The position numbers were made by a program, and so were the translations under genes. Positions 43,471 to 51,923 of a stretch of 64,000 nt of DNA are shown here, in pieces. The notes under the pieces were generated by a model, which worked only from the letters and a program-made list of their open reading frames with translations, was not told where the DNA came from and searched no databases. Origin of the DNA: Mycobacterium palustre (lineage in GTDB: Bacteria > Actinomycetota > Actinomycetes > Mycobacteriales > Mycobacteriaceae); NCBI RefSeq assembly GCF_002101785.1, contig NZ_LQPJ01000102.1, positions 92,772 through 156,771 of the forward strand, given 5' to 3'. Numbering within the stretch: position 1 is the first letter of the stretch; each line of letters begins with the position of its first letter.

Positions 43471-44061
43471 GTGGCTGCCCTCTCCACCCACTCCACGAGG
43501 CGTGGGCGGCTGCCTGGCGTGGAGGGCATTTGGGCCCTCATCGGCGCAGACTCGCTCGTCTTCGCAATCCTGTTCGGCAGCTTCATGGCTGAACGCCGCC
43601 AGCACCCGGGAGTCTTCGAGGCGTCGCGGCACACACTCAACATGGATTTGGGCGGCATGGACACGCTGATCCTGCTGACCAGCTCGTGGACGGTTGCCTT
43701 GGCGATACAGGCCCTCAAAGCTGACCTTGTCGCCCGAGCACCGCGTTACCTGCTCGCCGGAGTGCTCACCGGCGCTTTGTTCATGGTGTCGAAGTCAATT
43801 GAGTACTTCCAGAAAATCACCCACGGCATCACGCCCGGCACCAACGGCTTCTTCATGTGGTACTTCACGCTCACTGGTGTTCATTTGTTGCACGTCGTGC
43901 TGGGTACCGCGCTGTTGACCTACGTATGGATGCGATCGCGGCGTGGCTGCTACCACAGCAGCACGCGAGCGGTGCCCGAATGCGCAGCCTCCTTCTGGCA
44001 TCTGGTCGATCTGCTGTGGATCGTGTTGTTCCCGTTGCTTTATCTGATGAGGGCGGCCTGA
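43471..44061 (+). CDS. cytochrome c oxidase subunit III-like (NorE/CtaE-type) membrane protein
   Basis: About 196 residues from GTG 43471, a start set by the usual length of NorE-type proteins and by RGRLPGVEGIW at the N-terminus. Five membrane helices are visible, including GIWALIGADSLVFAILFG, ALFMVSKSIEYF (conserved Glu) and FTLTGVHLLHVVLGTALL (paired His). Subunits III do not bind haem; they support heme-copper oxidases. No subunit I or II gene is in the window. It overlaps the subunit IV-like gene by one base (TGATG). The substrate complex is unknown. Confidence 0.78.
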   Translation: MAALSTHSTRRGRLPGVEGIWALIGADSLVFAILFGSFMAERRQHPGVFEASRHTLNMDLGGMDTLILLTSSWTVALAIQALKADLVARAPRYLLAGVLTGALFMVSKSIEYFQKITHGITPGTNGFFMWYFTLTGVHLLHVVLGTALLTYVWMRSRRGCYHSSTRAVPECAASFWHLVDLLWIVLFPLLYLMRAA

Positions 44062-44336
44062 TGGCCGTGCTGCGTGAACGGGTCACCAAAGTCTGGCTTG
44101 TCCTGATCGCGTTGACGGTGGTGACGACCTGGGTGCTGTCGAACGATGTGTTCAGTCCCGCTGCCGCGGTGGCCGGAATCTTTTTGATCGCCGCCCTGAA
44201 AGTGCGATACGTGATGTTGGACTTCATGGAACTTCGCTGTGCGCCGCAGTCGGTGCGAGCCGTCTTCGAAGGATGGATCGTCGTCGTGATCGCGCTGATT
44301 GGCGGCTTTTGGTTCCTCACCCCACCGGTCGGGTGA
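44061..44336 (+). CDS. cytochrome c oxidase subunit IV-like (NorF-type) membrane protein
   Basis: A 91-residue protein with three hydrophobic helices (VWLVLIALTVVTTWVLS, AAAVAGIFLIAALKVRYVMLDFMEL, WIVVVIALIGGFWFL). The YVMLDFMELR segment is typical of small prokaryotic oxidase subunit IV proteins. It is translationally coupled to the subunit III-like gene. The pair usually accompanies NorB or CtaD, which are missing here. Confidence 0.75.
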   Translation: MAVLRERVTKVWLVLIALTVVTTWVLSNDVFSPAAAVAGIFLIAALKVRYVMLDFMELRCAPQSVRAVFEGWIVVVIALIGGFWFLTPPVG

Positions 44337-44387
44337 CGCTTTGCCGACCGTTGCCGATCCGCAATGTCCGCAGTGAAAGGGGTAGTC

Positions 44388-45116
44388 GTGTCAGACAAAG
44401 GCAGGACCAAGTCGCTCAAGATCGGGCTCTGGTGTAACTGGATCTTCGTCGCCCTCACCGCGATCGGCTGGCTGGGGATCGCACACTTCATTCTGCCGGC
44501 GCGGGCGGACTTGGGCTTGGAGGCGACCAAGGTGTGGTTCACCGACACTCACCACTGGGGTGTCATCTTCGGCTGCACGCTGTTCTATATCGCCGCCGGG
44601 ATACTGACGCCCGGGTCGATCGCGTTCGGCATCATGTTGTCGAAAGTCGAAGGCCGCCACCCAATCTGGTCGTACACCACCGCGGTGTGCGGTGTGTTCA
44701 TCTCGTTGATCGTCTTCTTCAACTGCTGCGCATGGATCGTGGCCGCCTATCGGCCGGAGTTCGGGGCTGACGTGATTCAGTCCTGGTATGACTGGGCGTG
44801 GTTCGCCTTTCTCCTCGGCTGGATCTATCTGGCGATTGAGATGGGTGCCACGGCCATCGTGGAACTGATGGATGACCGGCCCCAGCCGATGGTGCCGCGC
44901 TGGTTCACTTGGTTGACGGTCGCCGGCGCTCTGACGATATTTTTCGCGGCCGGACCGGCATTCACCAAGAGCGGACCATTCGCCTACCACGGGTTGCTGG
45001 CGTTTTACCTACCGGTCGCCGTCTGGGGCGCCTACATTGCGGTGACTACCTGGTTCCTGGTCAAGGAACTTCAACGCACGCCCGAGTCCGCCGGGGTTGC
45101 AGCGCCGGCTGTCTGA
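44388..45116 (+). CDS. six-transmembrane protein of unknown function
   Basis: About 242 residues from GTG 44388, chosen because AAAGGGG lies 9 bases upstream (an ATG 24 bases earlier is possible). Six hydrophobic segments are seen, including IGLWCNWIFVALTAIGW, IFGCTLFYIAAGIL, AVCGVFISLIVFFNCCAWIVA and WAWFAFLLGWIYLAIEMGATAI. Charged or polar positions such as THHWG and E in AIEMGAT could be functional. It follows the oxidase-like subunits, so it may belong to the same membrane complex. I do not recognise the family. Confidence 0.7.
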   Translation: MSDKGRTKSLKIGLWCNWIFVALTAIGWLGIAHFILPARADLGLEATKVWFTDTHHWGVIFGCTLFYIAAGILTPGSIAFGIMLSKVEGRHPIWSYTTAVCGVFISLIVFFNCCAWIVAAYRPEFGADVIQSWYDWAWFAFLLGWIYLAIEMGATAIVELMDDRPQPMVPRWFTWLTVAGALTIFFAAGPAFTKSGPFAYHGLLAFYLPVAVWGAYIAVTTWFLVKELQRTPESAGVAAPAV

Positions 45117-45181
45117 CTATTTTCAGTTTCGGCATAAAGAGCCATCCCGATCGTCTTGGCGAACTGCACAGGAGGAACATC

Positions 45182-45865
45182 GTGACCCCGACCATCACTG
45201 ACAACCCCGCCGAAGCGGTCGCCGGCATCCACGACGGCGCCACCATCTTGGTCGGTGGTTTTGGCATGGCCGGTATGCCTCTCAGCCTCATCGAAGCGCT
45301 CGTCGAGCAAGGCGCCTCCGGCCTGACCATCGTCAGCAACAATGCCGGCACCGGCGAAACCGGTGTGTCCGCCTTGCTAGCCGCCGGTCGGGTACGCAAG
45401 TTCGTTTGTTCCTTTCCGCGCCAGGAAGATTCATACGTGTTCGATCGCCTCTATCGCGCCGGCCAAATCGAGCTTGAACTCGTGCCCCAGGGCACTCTCG
45501 CCGAGCGGCTTCGTGCCGCCGGAGCCGGTATCGGCGCGTTCTTTTGTCCCACCGCCGTCGGTACTCCGTTGGCCGAAGGCAAGGAAACTCGCACCATCGA
45601 CGGCCGCGAGTATGTCCTCGAGTACCCGATCCGTGGCGACTACGCTCTCATCCGCGCCCATCGCGCCGACCGAATCGGTAACCTGGTTTACCGAAAGACC
45701 GCCCGGAACTTCAATCCCGTGATGGCGGCCGCGGCGGCCACCACCATCGTTGAAGTCTCCGACGTCGTCGATGTCGGGGGTATCGACCCCGAACACGTTG
45801 TCACGCCAAGCATCTACGTCGATCGCGTGCTACGGCGATCAAACAACCAAAGGAAGGTGTCATGA
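45182..45865 (+). CDS. scoA: 3-oxoacid CoA-transferase subunit A
   Basis: A 227-residue protein from GTG 45182, behind a perfect AGGAGG. Family I CoA-transferase alpha-subunit features are AGIHDGATILVGGFGMAGMP, LTIVSNNAGTG, LVPQGTLAERLRAAGAGIGAFFCPT and the block ending in NFNPVMAAAA. It pairs with ScoB (4-bp overlap) to move CoA from succinyl-CoA to a 3-oxoacid such as acetoacetate or 3-oxoadipate. HMG-CoA lyase-type chemistry, which yields acetoacetate, is encoded nearby (49756). Confidence 0.9.
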   Translation: MTPTITDNPAEAVAGIHDGATILVGGFGMAGMPLSLIEALVEQGASGLTIVSNNAGTGETGVSALLAAGRVRKFVCSFPRQEDSYVFDRLYRAGQIELELVPQGTLAERLRAAGAGIGAFFCPTAVGTPLAEGKETRTIDGREYVLEYPIRGDYALIRAHRADRIGNLVYRKTARNFNPVMAAAAATTIVEVSDVVDVGGIDPEHVVTPSIYVDRVLRRSNNQRKVS

Positions 45866-46542
45866 CCACCGCTCGCGAGTATGTCGACCGCAAGCCCCTC
45901 ACCCGTGCGGAAATGGCAGCCGCCGTTGCCCGCGACATCCCCGTCGGCTCGATCGTCAATCTCGGCATCGGGCTGCCCACCAGCGTCGCCGGCTATCTCC
46001 ACCCCGATCAGCAGGTCACGTTGCATACCGAAAACGGGATGTTGGGGATGGGACCCGAGGCCCACGGCGAGGACATCGATCCCGACCTCATCAACGCCGG
46101 AAAAATTCCCGTCACGGAATTGCCCGGCGCCGCCTACTTCCACCACGCCGATTCGTTTGCCATGATGCGCGGCGGGCACCTCGATATCTCGGTCATGGGC
46201 GCGTTCCAAGTCTCCAGCAGGGGGGATCTTGCCAACTGGAGCACCGGCGCGCCCGACGCCGTCCCCGCGGTTGGCGGCGCGATGGACCTGGCAATCGGCG
46301 CCAAGGCCGTCTACATCATGATGCCGCTGTTCGCCAAAGACGGCACCCCGAAATTCGTGCCCGAGTGCACCTACCCGCTCACCGGAAAGCGCTGCGTCAG
46401 CAAGATTTACAGCGACCTGGCCATCATCGGAATCGACCACGAGCAGGGAGCGACCGTCTACGAAACGTTCGGCATCTCATTGGCGGATCTCGCAAGACGA
46501 CTTGATATGCCGCTGCTGAAGCAGACCCCCGTCACCGTATAG
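45862..46542 (+). CDS. scoB: 3-oxoacid CoA-transferase subunit B
   Basis: A 226-residue beta subunit. It has DIPVGSIVNLGIGLPTSVAG and the catalytic Glu in HTENGMLGMGP, followed by GGHLDISVMGAFQVSSRGDLANW and KCVSKIYSDLAII-like segments. It overlaps scoA by 4 bp and forms the active heteromer with it. The unit COX3-COX4-6TM-scoA-scoB ends here, 30 bp before the convergent enoyl-CoA hydratase. Confidence 0.92.
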   Translation: MTTAREYVDRKPLTRAEMAAAVARDIPVGSIVNLGIGLPTSVAGYLHPDQQVTLHTENGMLGMGPEAHGEDIDPDLINAGKIPVTELPGAAYFHHADSFAMMRGGHLDISVMGAFQVSSRGDLANWSTGAPDAVPAVGGAMDLAIGAKAVYIMMPLFAKDGTPKFVPECTYPLTGKRCVSKIYSDLAIIGIDHEQGATVYETFGISLADLARRLDMPLLKQTPVTV

Positions 46543-46572
46543 CCCCGTCGCGTAGCTGGCGTGCGCGGGTGA

Positions 46573-47373
46573 TCACGACAACGCGGTGCGGCATACCACC
46601 TGGCTGCGGTTTTCCAACTCCAGGGCGGCCAGAAACGAGGTGACCTCGGCGCTGCGCATCAGCGAGTTCTTCGTTGCCCGTACACCTTCGGCGCCGTTGG
46701 CGACGATGGATTCGGCAAGCTCGATGGCCGCGGCGACGACGTCGTCGCCGTCGGCAACGATGCGGTTGGCCAGACCGATGCGAACCGCTTCGTCGGCCTT
46801 CACGGTGCGGCCGGTGAAGGAGATTTCGGCGGCCCTGGCCGGGCCGACTACACGCGACAGGTGCCAGGACGCTCCAAGCTCACCGATCGATAGCCCAACA
46901 CGGACGAAACCTGCGCTGAAATTCGCGGACCGGCTGGCCAGTCGGATGTCGGCCGACAGTGCCAGCGACAGCCCACCGCCCGCGACCGGTCCGCTGATCG
47001 CGGCGATCACCGGAAACGGCAAGGCGCGCAAGCCCGAGGTCCCCGCCGCGGCGGTATCGATTAGTTCGTTGAACTCGGGGATCGTCATCTCCGTGATGAC
47101 TGCGACCTCCGCGAGGTCGAAGCCGGTGCAGAAGGTTGCACCGCCGGCGCCTGTGATTATTAGCGCGCGCAATGGCGCCTTGCGTAACGTGTGTGCGTAC
47201 CAAGCGATTTCGCCGAACATTTCGACCGTCTGAGAGTTACCGCGGTCGGGGCGGTTCACCGACATCAGCCCGATACCGGGCCGTGGCTCCGCGAAGGTCA
47301 GTGTGTTGGCCGAGCCGAGCTCGGCGATGATGTCTGCCATTGGCCGCTGCGCCACCCGGTTCCACGTGCCCAT
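46573..47373 (-). CDS. enoyl-CoA hydratase/isomerase family protein A
   Basis: A 266-residue crotonase (ATG 47373; ATG 47340 is an alternative and would remove 11 atypical residues). It has the oxyanion-hole loops FCTGFDLAEV and VAGGGLSLALSADIRLAS, and the GLSIGELGASWHLSRVVG segment. At the positions of the catalytic Glu pair of true hydratases it has Gly/Glu-type replacements, so it may be an isomerase or lyase. It lies 3 bp after a closely related paralogue, so a recent duplication is likely. Confidence 0.85.
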   Translation of the reverse strand: MGTWNRVAQRPMADIIAELGSANTLTFAEPRPGIGLMSVNRPDRGNSQTVEMFGEIAWYAHTLRKAPLRALIITGAGGATFCTGFDLAEVAVITEMTIPEFNELIDTAAAGTSGLRALPFPVIAAISGPVAGGGLSLALSADIRLASRSANFSAGFVRVGLSIGELGASWHLSRVVGPARAAEISFTGRTVKADEAVRIGLANRIVADGDDVVAAAIELAESIVANGAEGVRATKNSLMRSAEVTSFLAALELENRSQVVCRTALS

Positions 47374-47376
47374 TGG

Positions 47377-48192
47377 TCAGCGGCCCGTGAAGTTCGGTGG
47401 GCGCTTCTCTCGGAATGCCGCGAGCGCCTCGGGCATGTCGGCGCATCGGGTCAGCAGCGCCTGGCCCCGGCTCTCCAGTTCGAGCGCGGCGGCGAACGAG
47501 TCGATCTCCATATTGGCCTGCAGCGCACGTTTGGACAGCTTGACTCCGCCGGGGGAATTGGCGCAGATCTGACGCGCCATCGCCAAGGCTTCATCGAGCA
47601 GGTCGTCCGCCCCGGTGACCGCGTTGAGTAGTCCCAGCCGTTCGGCCTCCTCGGCTTCGACGATTCTTCCGGTGTAGGCGATGTCGGCCGCCTGCGCGGG
47701 CCCGATGAGCCGGGGCAACAGCCAGGAGGCGCCCAGGTCGCCGGCCGACAGCCCGATCCGCACGAACGCGGCGTTGAATCTGGCTGCGGGAGAACCCAAT
47801 CGGATGTCGGCCATCAGGCTCAGCGAAAAGCCGCCGCCGGCCGCGGCCCCGTTGACCGCAGCGATCACCGGCACCGGGATGGCGCGCACCGCGGCAAGCG
47901 CGCGGGCGGCGTTCTCCTGGCGTTCGAGCATCCCGAGGGGCGATAAACCCGGAAGGCCCTCGGCGTCGTCGAGGTCATAGCCCGCGCAGAACGCGTTTCC
48001 CGCGCCGGTCAGGATCACCACGCGCACGGCACTGTCGGCGCCGAGCGACCGGGCGACCTCCTCCAATTCGTTGAACATCGTCACGGTCATCGCATTGAGA
48101 CGGTCGGGCCGGTTCAGCGTGACGAGGACAACGCCTTCGGCTGGTTGTGTCACTGTGAGCGTGTGTAGCTCCGCGGAGGTCGGGCTCATCAT
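47377..48192 (-). CDS. enoyl-CoA hydratase/isomerase family protein B
   Basis: A 271-residue crotonase with FCAGYDLDDAEG, AAAGGGFSLSLMADIRLGS and GLSAGDLGASWLLPRLIG, then FREKRPPNFTGR at the C-terminus. It shares the GDLGASW-type active-site segment with protein A, unlike the EVKLGLIPGAGGTQRL of the third copy. That replacement suggests a non-hydratase reaction for A and B. It lies 8 bp downstream of the third crotonase gene in the long minus-strand unit. Confidence 0.88.
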   Translation of the reverse strand: MMSPTSAELHTLTVTQPAEGVVLVTLNRPDRLNAMTVTMFNELEEVARSLGADSAVRVVILTGAGNAFCAGYDLDDAEGLPGLSPLGMLERQENAARALAAVRAIPVPVIAAVNGAAAGGGFSLSLMADIRLGSPAARFNAAFVRIGLSAGDLGASWLLPRLIGPAQAADIAYTGRIVEAEEAERLGLLNAVTGADDLLDEALAMARQICANSPGGVKLSKRALQANMEIDSFAAALELESRGQALLTRCADMPEALAAFREKRPPNFTGR

Positions 48193-48199
48193 GCACTTC

Positions 48200-48964
48200 C
48201 TAACCGAATTTCGGGGCGCGCTTTTCCACGAAGGCCCGCAGCCCCTCGGCGGCCTCGCCGTGCTCGAACAGCTCCTGAATCTGCTCGACTTCGTACCGCA
48301 GTCCCTCGGCGAGGGGAAGGTTGGCGGCGGCGTCGACCGTCCGTACCACCGCCCGCTGCGCGGGCGCCGACGCGGCGCAGAGTTCTTCGGCCAAGGCGCG
48401 TGCGGTCGACACCGCGGCGCCCGGTTCGACGAGCCGGTCGATTAGTCCGACGCGAAAGGCTTCGGTCGCATCGATCTGGCGTCCGGTCAGCATCAGGTCC
48501 AGTGCGGGGCCGCGGCCAACCAGGCGCGGCAGGCGCTGCGTTCCGCCGGCACCGGGAATGAGGCCGAGCTTGACCTCCGGCAAGCCCAGCTTCGAGGTGG
48601 ACCCGGCAACCCGCAACGTGCAGGCCATCGCGAGTTCCAGGCCGCCGCCGAGCGCCAGCCCGTCGATCGCGGCCACCGACACCGCGGCGTGGTCGGCGAG
48701 CCGGTTCAAACTGGAGCGCAAACTGTCGCCATAGGCTTTGAACGATGCGGCGTCGACGGTCGTCATGTGTTTGATGTCGGCGCCCGCGGCGAAGAAGCCG
48801 TCCAGGTCAGATGACACCAGCAGCACTTTCGGCTGCGACTTATCCGCGGCGTCGAGGGCGGCGTGCATTCCCTCGATGATCGCCGGCCCGAGCGCGTTGG
48901 CCGGCGGCCGGTTCAGCACGATGTGCAGCACCGGACCGTCGGCGGACCAGGTGACCGCACTCAT
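48200..48964 (-). CDS. enoyl-CoA hydratase C (canonical active site)
   Basis: A 254-residue crotonase from ATG 48964, overlapping the SDR stop by 4 bp. The frame is open far upstream but that part is a shadow. It has FFAAGADIKHM, LGGGLELAMACTLRVAG and LGLPEVKLGLIPGAGGTQRLPRLVG, with the Glu residues expected for syn-hydration of 2-enoyl-CoA. It probably hydrates the product of one of the ACADs. Its closest pathway analogue is BadK (cyclohex-1-ene-carboxyl-CoA hydratase), given the BadH-like gene directly upstream. Confidence 0.9.
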   Translation of the reverse strand: MSAVTWSADGPVLHIVLNRPPANALGPAIIEGMHAALDAADKSQPKVLLVSSDLDGFFAAGADIKHMTTVDAASFKAYGDSLRSSLNRLADHAAVSVAAIDGLALGGGLELAMACTLRVAGSTSKLGLPEVKLGLIPGAGGTQRLPRLVGRGPALDLMLTGRQIDATEAFRVGLIDRLVEPGAAVSTARALAEELCAASAPAQRAVVRTVDAAANLPLAEGLRYEVEQIQELFEHGEAAEGLRAFVEKRAPKFG

Positions 48965-49719
48965 GCCATCGTCAACCCGCCGCTGACCGACAGGGTCTGA
49001 CCGGTGATGTAGCCGGCGGCATCGGAGGCGAAAAAGGCCACCGCCGCGGCGACGTCGGCCGGAGTCGCCAGCCGTTTCATCGGCACCGACCGGGTCATCC
49101 CGCCGATCACCTTGTCGGCGTCCTCCCCGGAGTTGTCGGCGACTTTGCGCAACGCCGGGGTATCGGTGGGACCGGGGCACACGGTGTTGACCGTGACGCC
49201 CTTGGTGGCGACCTCGCGTGCCAACGTCTTGGTGAAGGCGATGATCCCGCCCTTGGCGCCGGAATACACGGCTTCCAGTGAGGACCCGACCCGCCCCGCG
49301 TCGGAGCCGATGTTGACCACCCGTCCGAAGCCGCGCTCGACCATGCCGGGCACGACGGCGTGGCAAACTCGCAGCGCGCCTTTGAAGTTGATGTCGAGGA
49401 TCCGGTTCCAGAAGTCCTCGGTGGTCTTTAAAAACGGCATGAAGTCGTCCCAGCCGGCGTTGTTGACCGCGATCTCCACCTCGCCGAGTTCCGCGGTGAC
49501 CGTCTCGACCGCGCCGCGGACCGATGCGGTTTCGGTGACGTCGACGTGCACCGCGATCGCCTTGCCCCCGGCGTCGACGATGCGTTTGGCGGTTTCCTGC
49601 GCGGCGTCGATGTTGAGGTCCGCGACGGCGACGCGAAAGCCGTTGTTGCCCAACGTTTCGGCTATGCCGGCGCCGATGCCCTGGGCGGCGCCGGTGACGA
49701 ATGCGACACGGTCGGTCAT
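48961..49719 (-). CDS. SDR similar to 2-hydroxycyclohexanecarboxyl-CoA dehydrogenase (BadH)
   Basis: A 252-residue SDR with TGAAQGIG (9-16), VNNAGWDDFMPF (86-96), Ser139, Tyr152 and Lys156 in SDAGRVGSSLEAVYSGAKGG, and VCPGPTDTPAL. The blocks NNAGWDxFxPF, HAVxPGMVERxxGRxVNIxSDAxRVGSSxEAVY and CPGPTDT match R. palustris BadH as I remember it. BadH oxidises 2-hydroxycyclohexanecarboxyl-CoA to the 2-keto ester. Here it lies directly upstream of an enoyl-CoA hydratase, which fits that reaction order. The assignment to an alicyclic substrate is inference. Confidence 0.88.
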   Translation of the reverse strand: MTDRVAFVTGAAQGIGAGIAETLGNNGFRVAVADLNIDAAQETAKRIVDAGGKAIAVHVDVTETASVRGAVETVTAELGEVEIAVNNAGWDDFMPFLKTTEDFWNRILDINFKGALRVCHAVVPGMVERGFGRVVNIGSDAGRVGSSLEAVYSGAKGGIIAFTKTLAREVATKGVTVNTVCPGPTDTPALRKVADNSGEDADKVIGGMTRSVPMKRLATPADVAAAVAFFASDAAGYITGQTLSVSGGLTMA

Positions 49720-49755
49720 AGTTGGCCTTACCTGCCTTTCAGTGCTCGGTGTCTG

Positions 49756-50700
49756 TTAATTGCAGCCGGTTCCGGTGCCGTCGGGATGCCAGTCCACCGG
49801 ACCGGCGACGATGCAGTGGCTGGTCAGCTTGCGCCCAAGCACGCTCTGGGCGGCGCGGGCCGCGTCGATCACCGCGGGCAGGCTCACGCCGGTGGCCACA
49901 CCCATCTCGTGGAACATGTTGATCAGGTCCTCGGTGGCGATGTTTCCCGTGGACCCGGCGGGAACGGGGCAGCCGCCCAGCTCCCCGAAGCTGGATTCGA
50001 AGCTGGTGCAACCGGCCTGCAAGGCCGCGTACGCATTAGCGAGGCCCTGCCCGCGGGTGTTGTGGAAATGGGCGGTGATCTCGATGCCGGGCAGGCGTTC
50101 GAGTGCCGCTGAGAAGATGTCGAAAACGTAAGCGGGATGCGCCATTCCGGTGGTGTCGCCGAACCCGATCTCGGCGCAGCCGGCGGCGGCGAACTGCTCG
50201 GCGATCTCCAACGTGCGCTCCATCGGGACCTTGCCCTCGAACGGGCAGCCGAACGCCGTGGCGATCACCGCGGTGGGGCGGAGGCCTTCGGCGTCGATGC
50301 GTTTGGCGACGATCTCGTTGTCGGCCATTGATTCGTCGATGGCCCGGTTGACGTTGCGCCGGTTGTGGGTTTCCGACGCCGAGACGAACATCGCGACTTC
50401 GTGGAACCGGTCCCGAACTTTGAGTGCGTTGTCCAGGCCGCGGTTGTTCGGCACCAGCACCGTAAGTGAGACGTGCTCGGGAATATCCACGCCGCTCAAG
50501 ACTTCGACGGCGTCGGCCAGCTGGGGGATGACATCGGGACGTACGAAGCTGGCGATCTCGATGCGATCGAGGCCGGTCCGCGCCAATTGGTTGATGAGTG
50601 CAATCTTGTCCTCGGTGCTGATGATCTCGGGTTCGTTCTGAAAACCGTCGCGGGGACCCACTTCGCGGATGCGGGCGGTGGCGGGCAATGTGGGACTCAT
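49756..50700 (-). CDS. HMG-CoA lyase-like enzyme
   Basis: A 314-residue TIM-barrel lyase with REVGPRDGFQNE (metal Asp18), HFH (His211, His213), GGCP (Cys244) and GNIATED (Asn253), all at the positions used by HMG-CoA lyase. The HCHDTYGQ of classical HMGL reads HFHNTRGQ here, a change next to the metal site, so the substrate may be another 3-hydroxyacyl-CoA. HMG-CoA lyase releases acetyl-CoA and acetoacetate, which ScoA/ScoB (45182-46542) can use. The ATG overlaps the stop of the CoA-transferase gene by 4 bp. Confidence 0.9.
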   Translation of the reverse strand: MSPTLPATARIREVGPRDGFQNEPEIISTEDKIALINQLARTGLDRIEIASFVRPDVIPQLADAVEVLSGVDIPEHVSLTVLVPNNRGLDNALKVRDRFHEVAMFVSASETHNRRNVNRAIDESMADNEIVAKRIDAEGLRPTAVIATAFGCPFEGKVPMERTLEIAEQFAAAGCAEIGFGDTTGMAHPAYVFDIFSAALERLPGIEITAHFHNTRGQGLANAYAALQAGCTSFESSFGELGGCPVPAGSTGNIATEDLINMFHEMGVATGVSLPAVIDAARAAQSVLGRKLTSHCIVAGPVDWHPDGTGTGCN

Positions 50701-51923
50701 AGCTTGGTGATCTCCTTCTCCAATTGCTCACGGAACTCGGGGGCGGCGATGGTGGCCAGTCGGCGGGCCCGCTCACCGATGCTGCAGCCGCGCAGGTGTG
50801 CCGCGCCGTGCTCGGTGACGACGACGTCGACGTCGGACCGGGCGGTGGTCACCACCCCGCTGTCGAGGCGGGATTTGATCGTTGAGCGGCCGCGGAATTG
50901 CGAACGCAGGGCAATGATCGAGCGCCTGCCGGTGAGGGCGGCGGCGCGGGTGAAGTCGACTTGGCCGCCGACGGCGCCGACGTAGACGCCGCCGCTGACC
51001 TCGGCGCCGACTTGGCCGGACAGGTCGACCTCCACGGCGAAGTTGATCGACACCAGGGAGGCCAATTCGGCGAGAACCCGGGGGGAATGGGTATAGCTGG
51101 TCGGTCGAAATCGGGTGGGTAACTCGGGAATGCGTCGGTAGAGTTCTGCGGATCCCAGCGCAGTGCCGACGACGACGAGACCGGGCTCGATTTCCTTGTG
51201 CCGGCCGGTGGCTACCCCTTTGTCCACCAATCGCATCAGGGCGTCGGTGATCATGCCGGTGTGAAAGCCGAGGTCTTGGTGCTCGGCGAGGGCTTCGAGG
51301 ACCGCCGCGCCCAGTGATCCGACGCCCAGTTGGACGGTGTCGCCGTCGTCGACCAGTGCGGCGATGTGTGCAGCGATTCGCCGGTCCACCGCATCGGGCG
51401 GGCGGGTCGGGTCTTCGGGTAGGGGGCGGTCGGTGGTGATGGTGGCCGCGAACCGTTCGAGGGGAATCGGTTCCGTTCCGATGGTGGCAGGCATTTGGGC
51501 GTTGATCTCGGCGACCAGCACTGGGGTGTGCCCGACGGCATCGGCGACGTAGTCTACGCCGATGCCCAGCGAGCACCGTCCGTCGGCGTCCGGTGGCGAC
51601 ACCTGGACCAGCCCGACGTCGCAGGGCAGTCGGCGTTCGGCGAACATCCTCGGCAGCGCCGAGTAATGACACGGGACGACGTCGAGCCGTCCGATTCGGC
51701 TGAGCTCCCGCAGCTCCCCTAATCCCCCGTAAGACACCATCGACACGCGTGCGGGCATGTTCAGCGCCAGCTGGTCGTTCCAGGACAGGCCGGTGAACGT
51801 CCGGATCGGTCCGATGCGGGCGTTCTGGGTGATCAGCGCATTCACCAGGGGGCGGGGTTCGGCGGCTGCCTGGCCCCACCACACTCCGTCGCCGCGCGAC
51901 AAGAACTTGGTGAAATCGATCAA
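50697..51923 (-). CDS. acetyl-CoA hydrolase/4-hydroxybutyrate CoA-transferase family protein
   Basis: About 408 residues from TTG 51923, which overlaps the thiolase stop (TTGA). Family features are FTGLSWNDQLALNM, GLVQVSPPDADGRCSLGIGVDY, VGSLGAAVLEALAEHQDLGFHTGMITD, and the C-terminal VVVTEHGAAHLRGCSIGERARRL, where the family has vTExGxAxLrG. It transfers CoA from an acyl-CoA to acetate or another acid, or hydrolyses acetyl-CoA. A TTG start with full overlap implies coupling to the upstream thiolase. Confidence 0.86.
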   Translation of the reverse strand: MIDFTKFLSRGDGVWWGQAAAEPRPLVNALITQNARIGPIRTFTGLSWNDQLALNMPARVSMVSYGGLGELRELSRIGRLDVVPCHYSALPRMFAERRLPCDVGLVQVSPPDADGRCSLGIGVDYVADAVGHTPVLVAEINAQMPATIGTEPIPLERFAATITTDRPLPEDPTRPPDAVDRRIAAHIAALVDDGDTVQLGVGSLGAAVLEALAEHQDLGFHTGMITDALMRLVDKGVATGRHKEIEPGLVVVGTALGSAELYRRIPELPTRFRPTSYTHSPRVLAELASLVSINFAVEVDLSGQVGAEVSGGVYVGAVGGQVDFTRAAALTGRRSIIALRSQFRGRSTIKSRLDSGVVTTARSDVDVVVTEHGAAHLRGCSIGERARRLATIAAPEFREQLEKEITKL

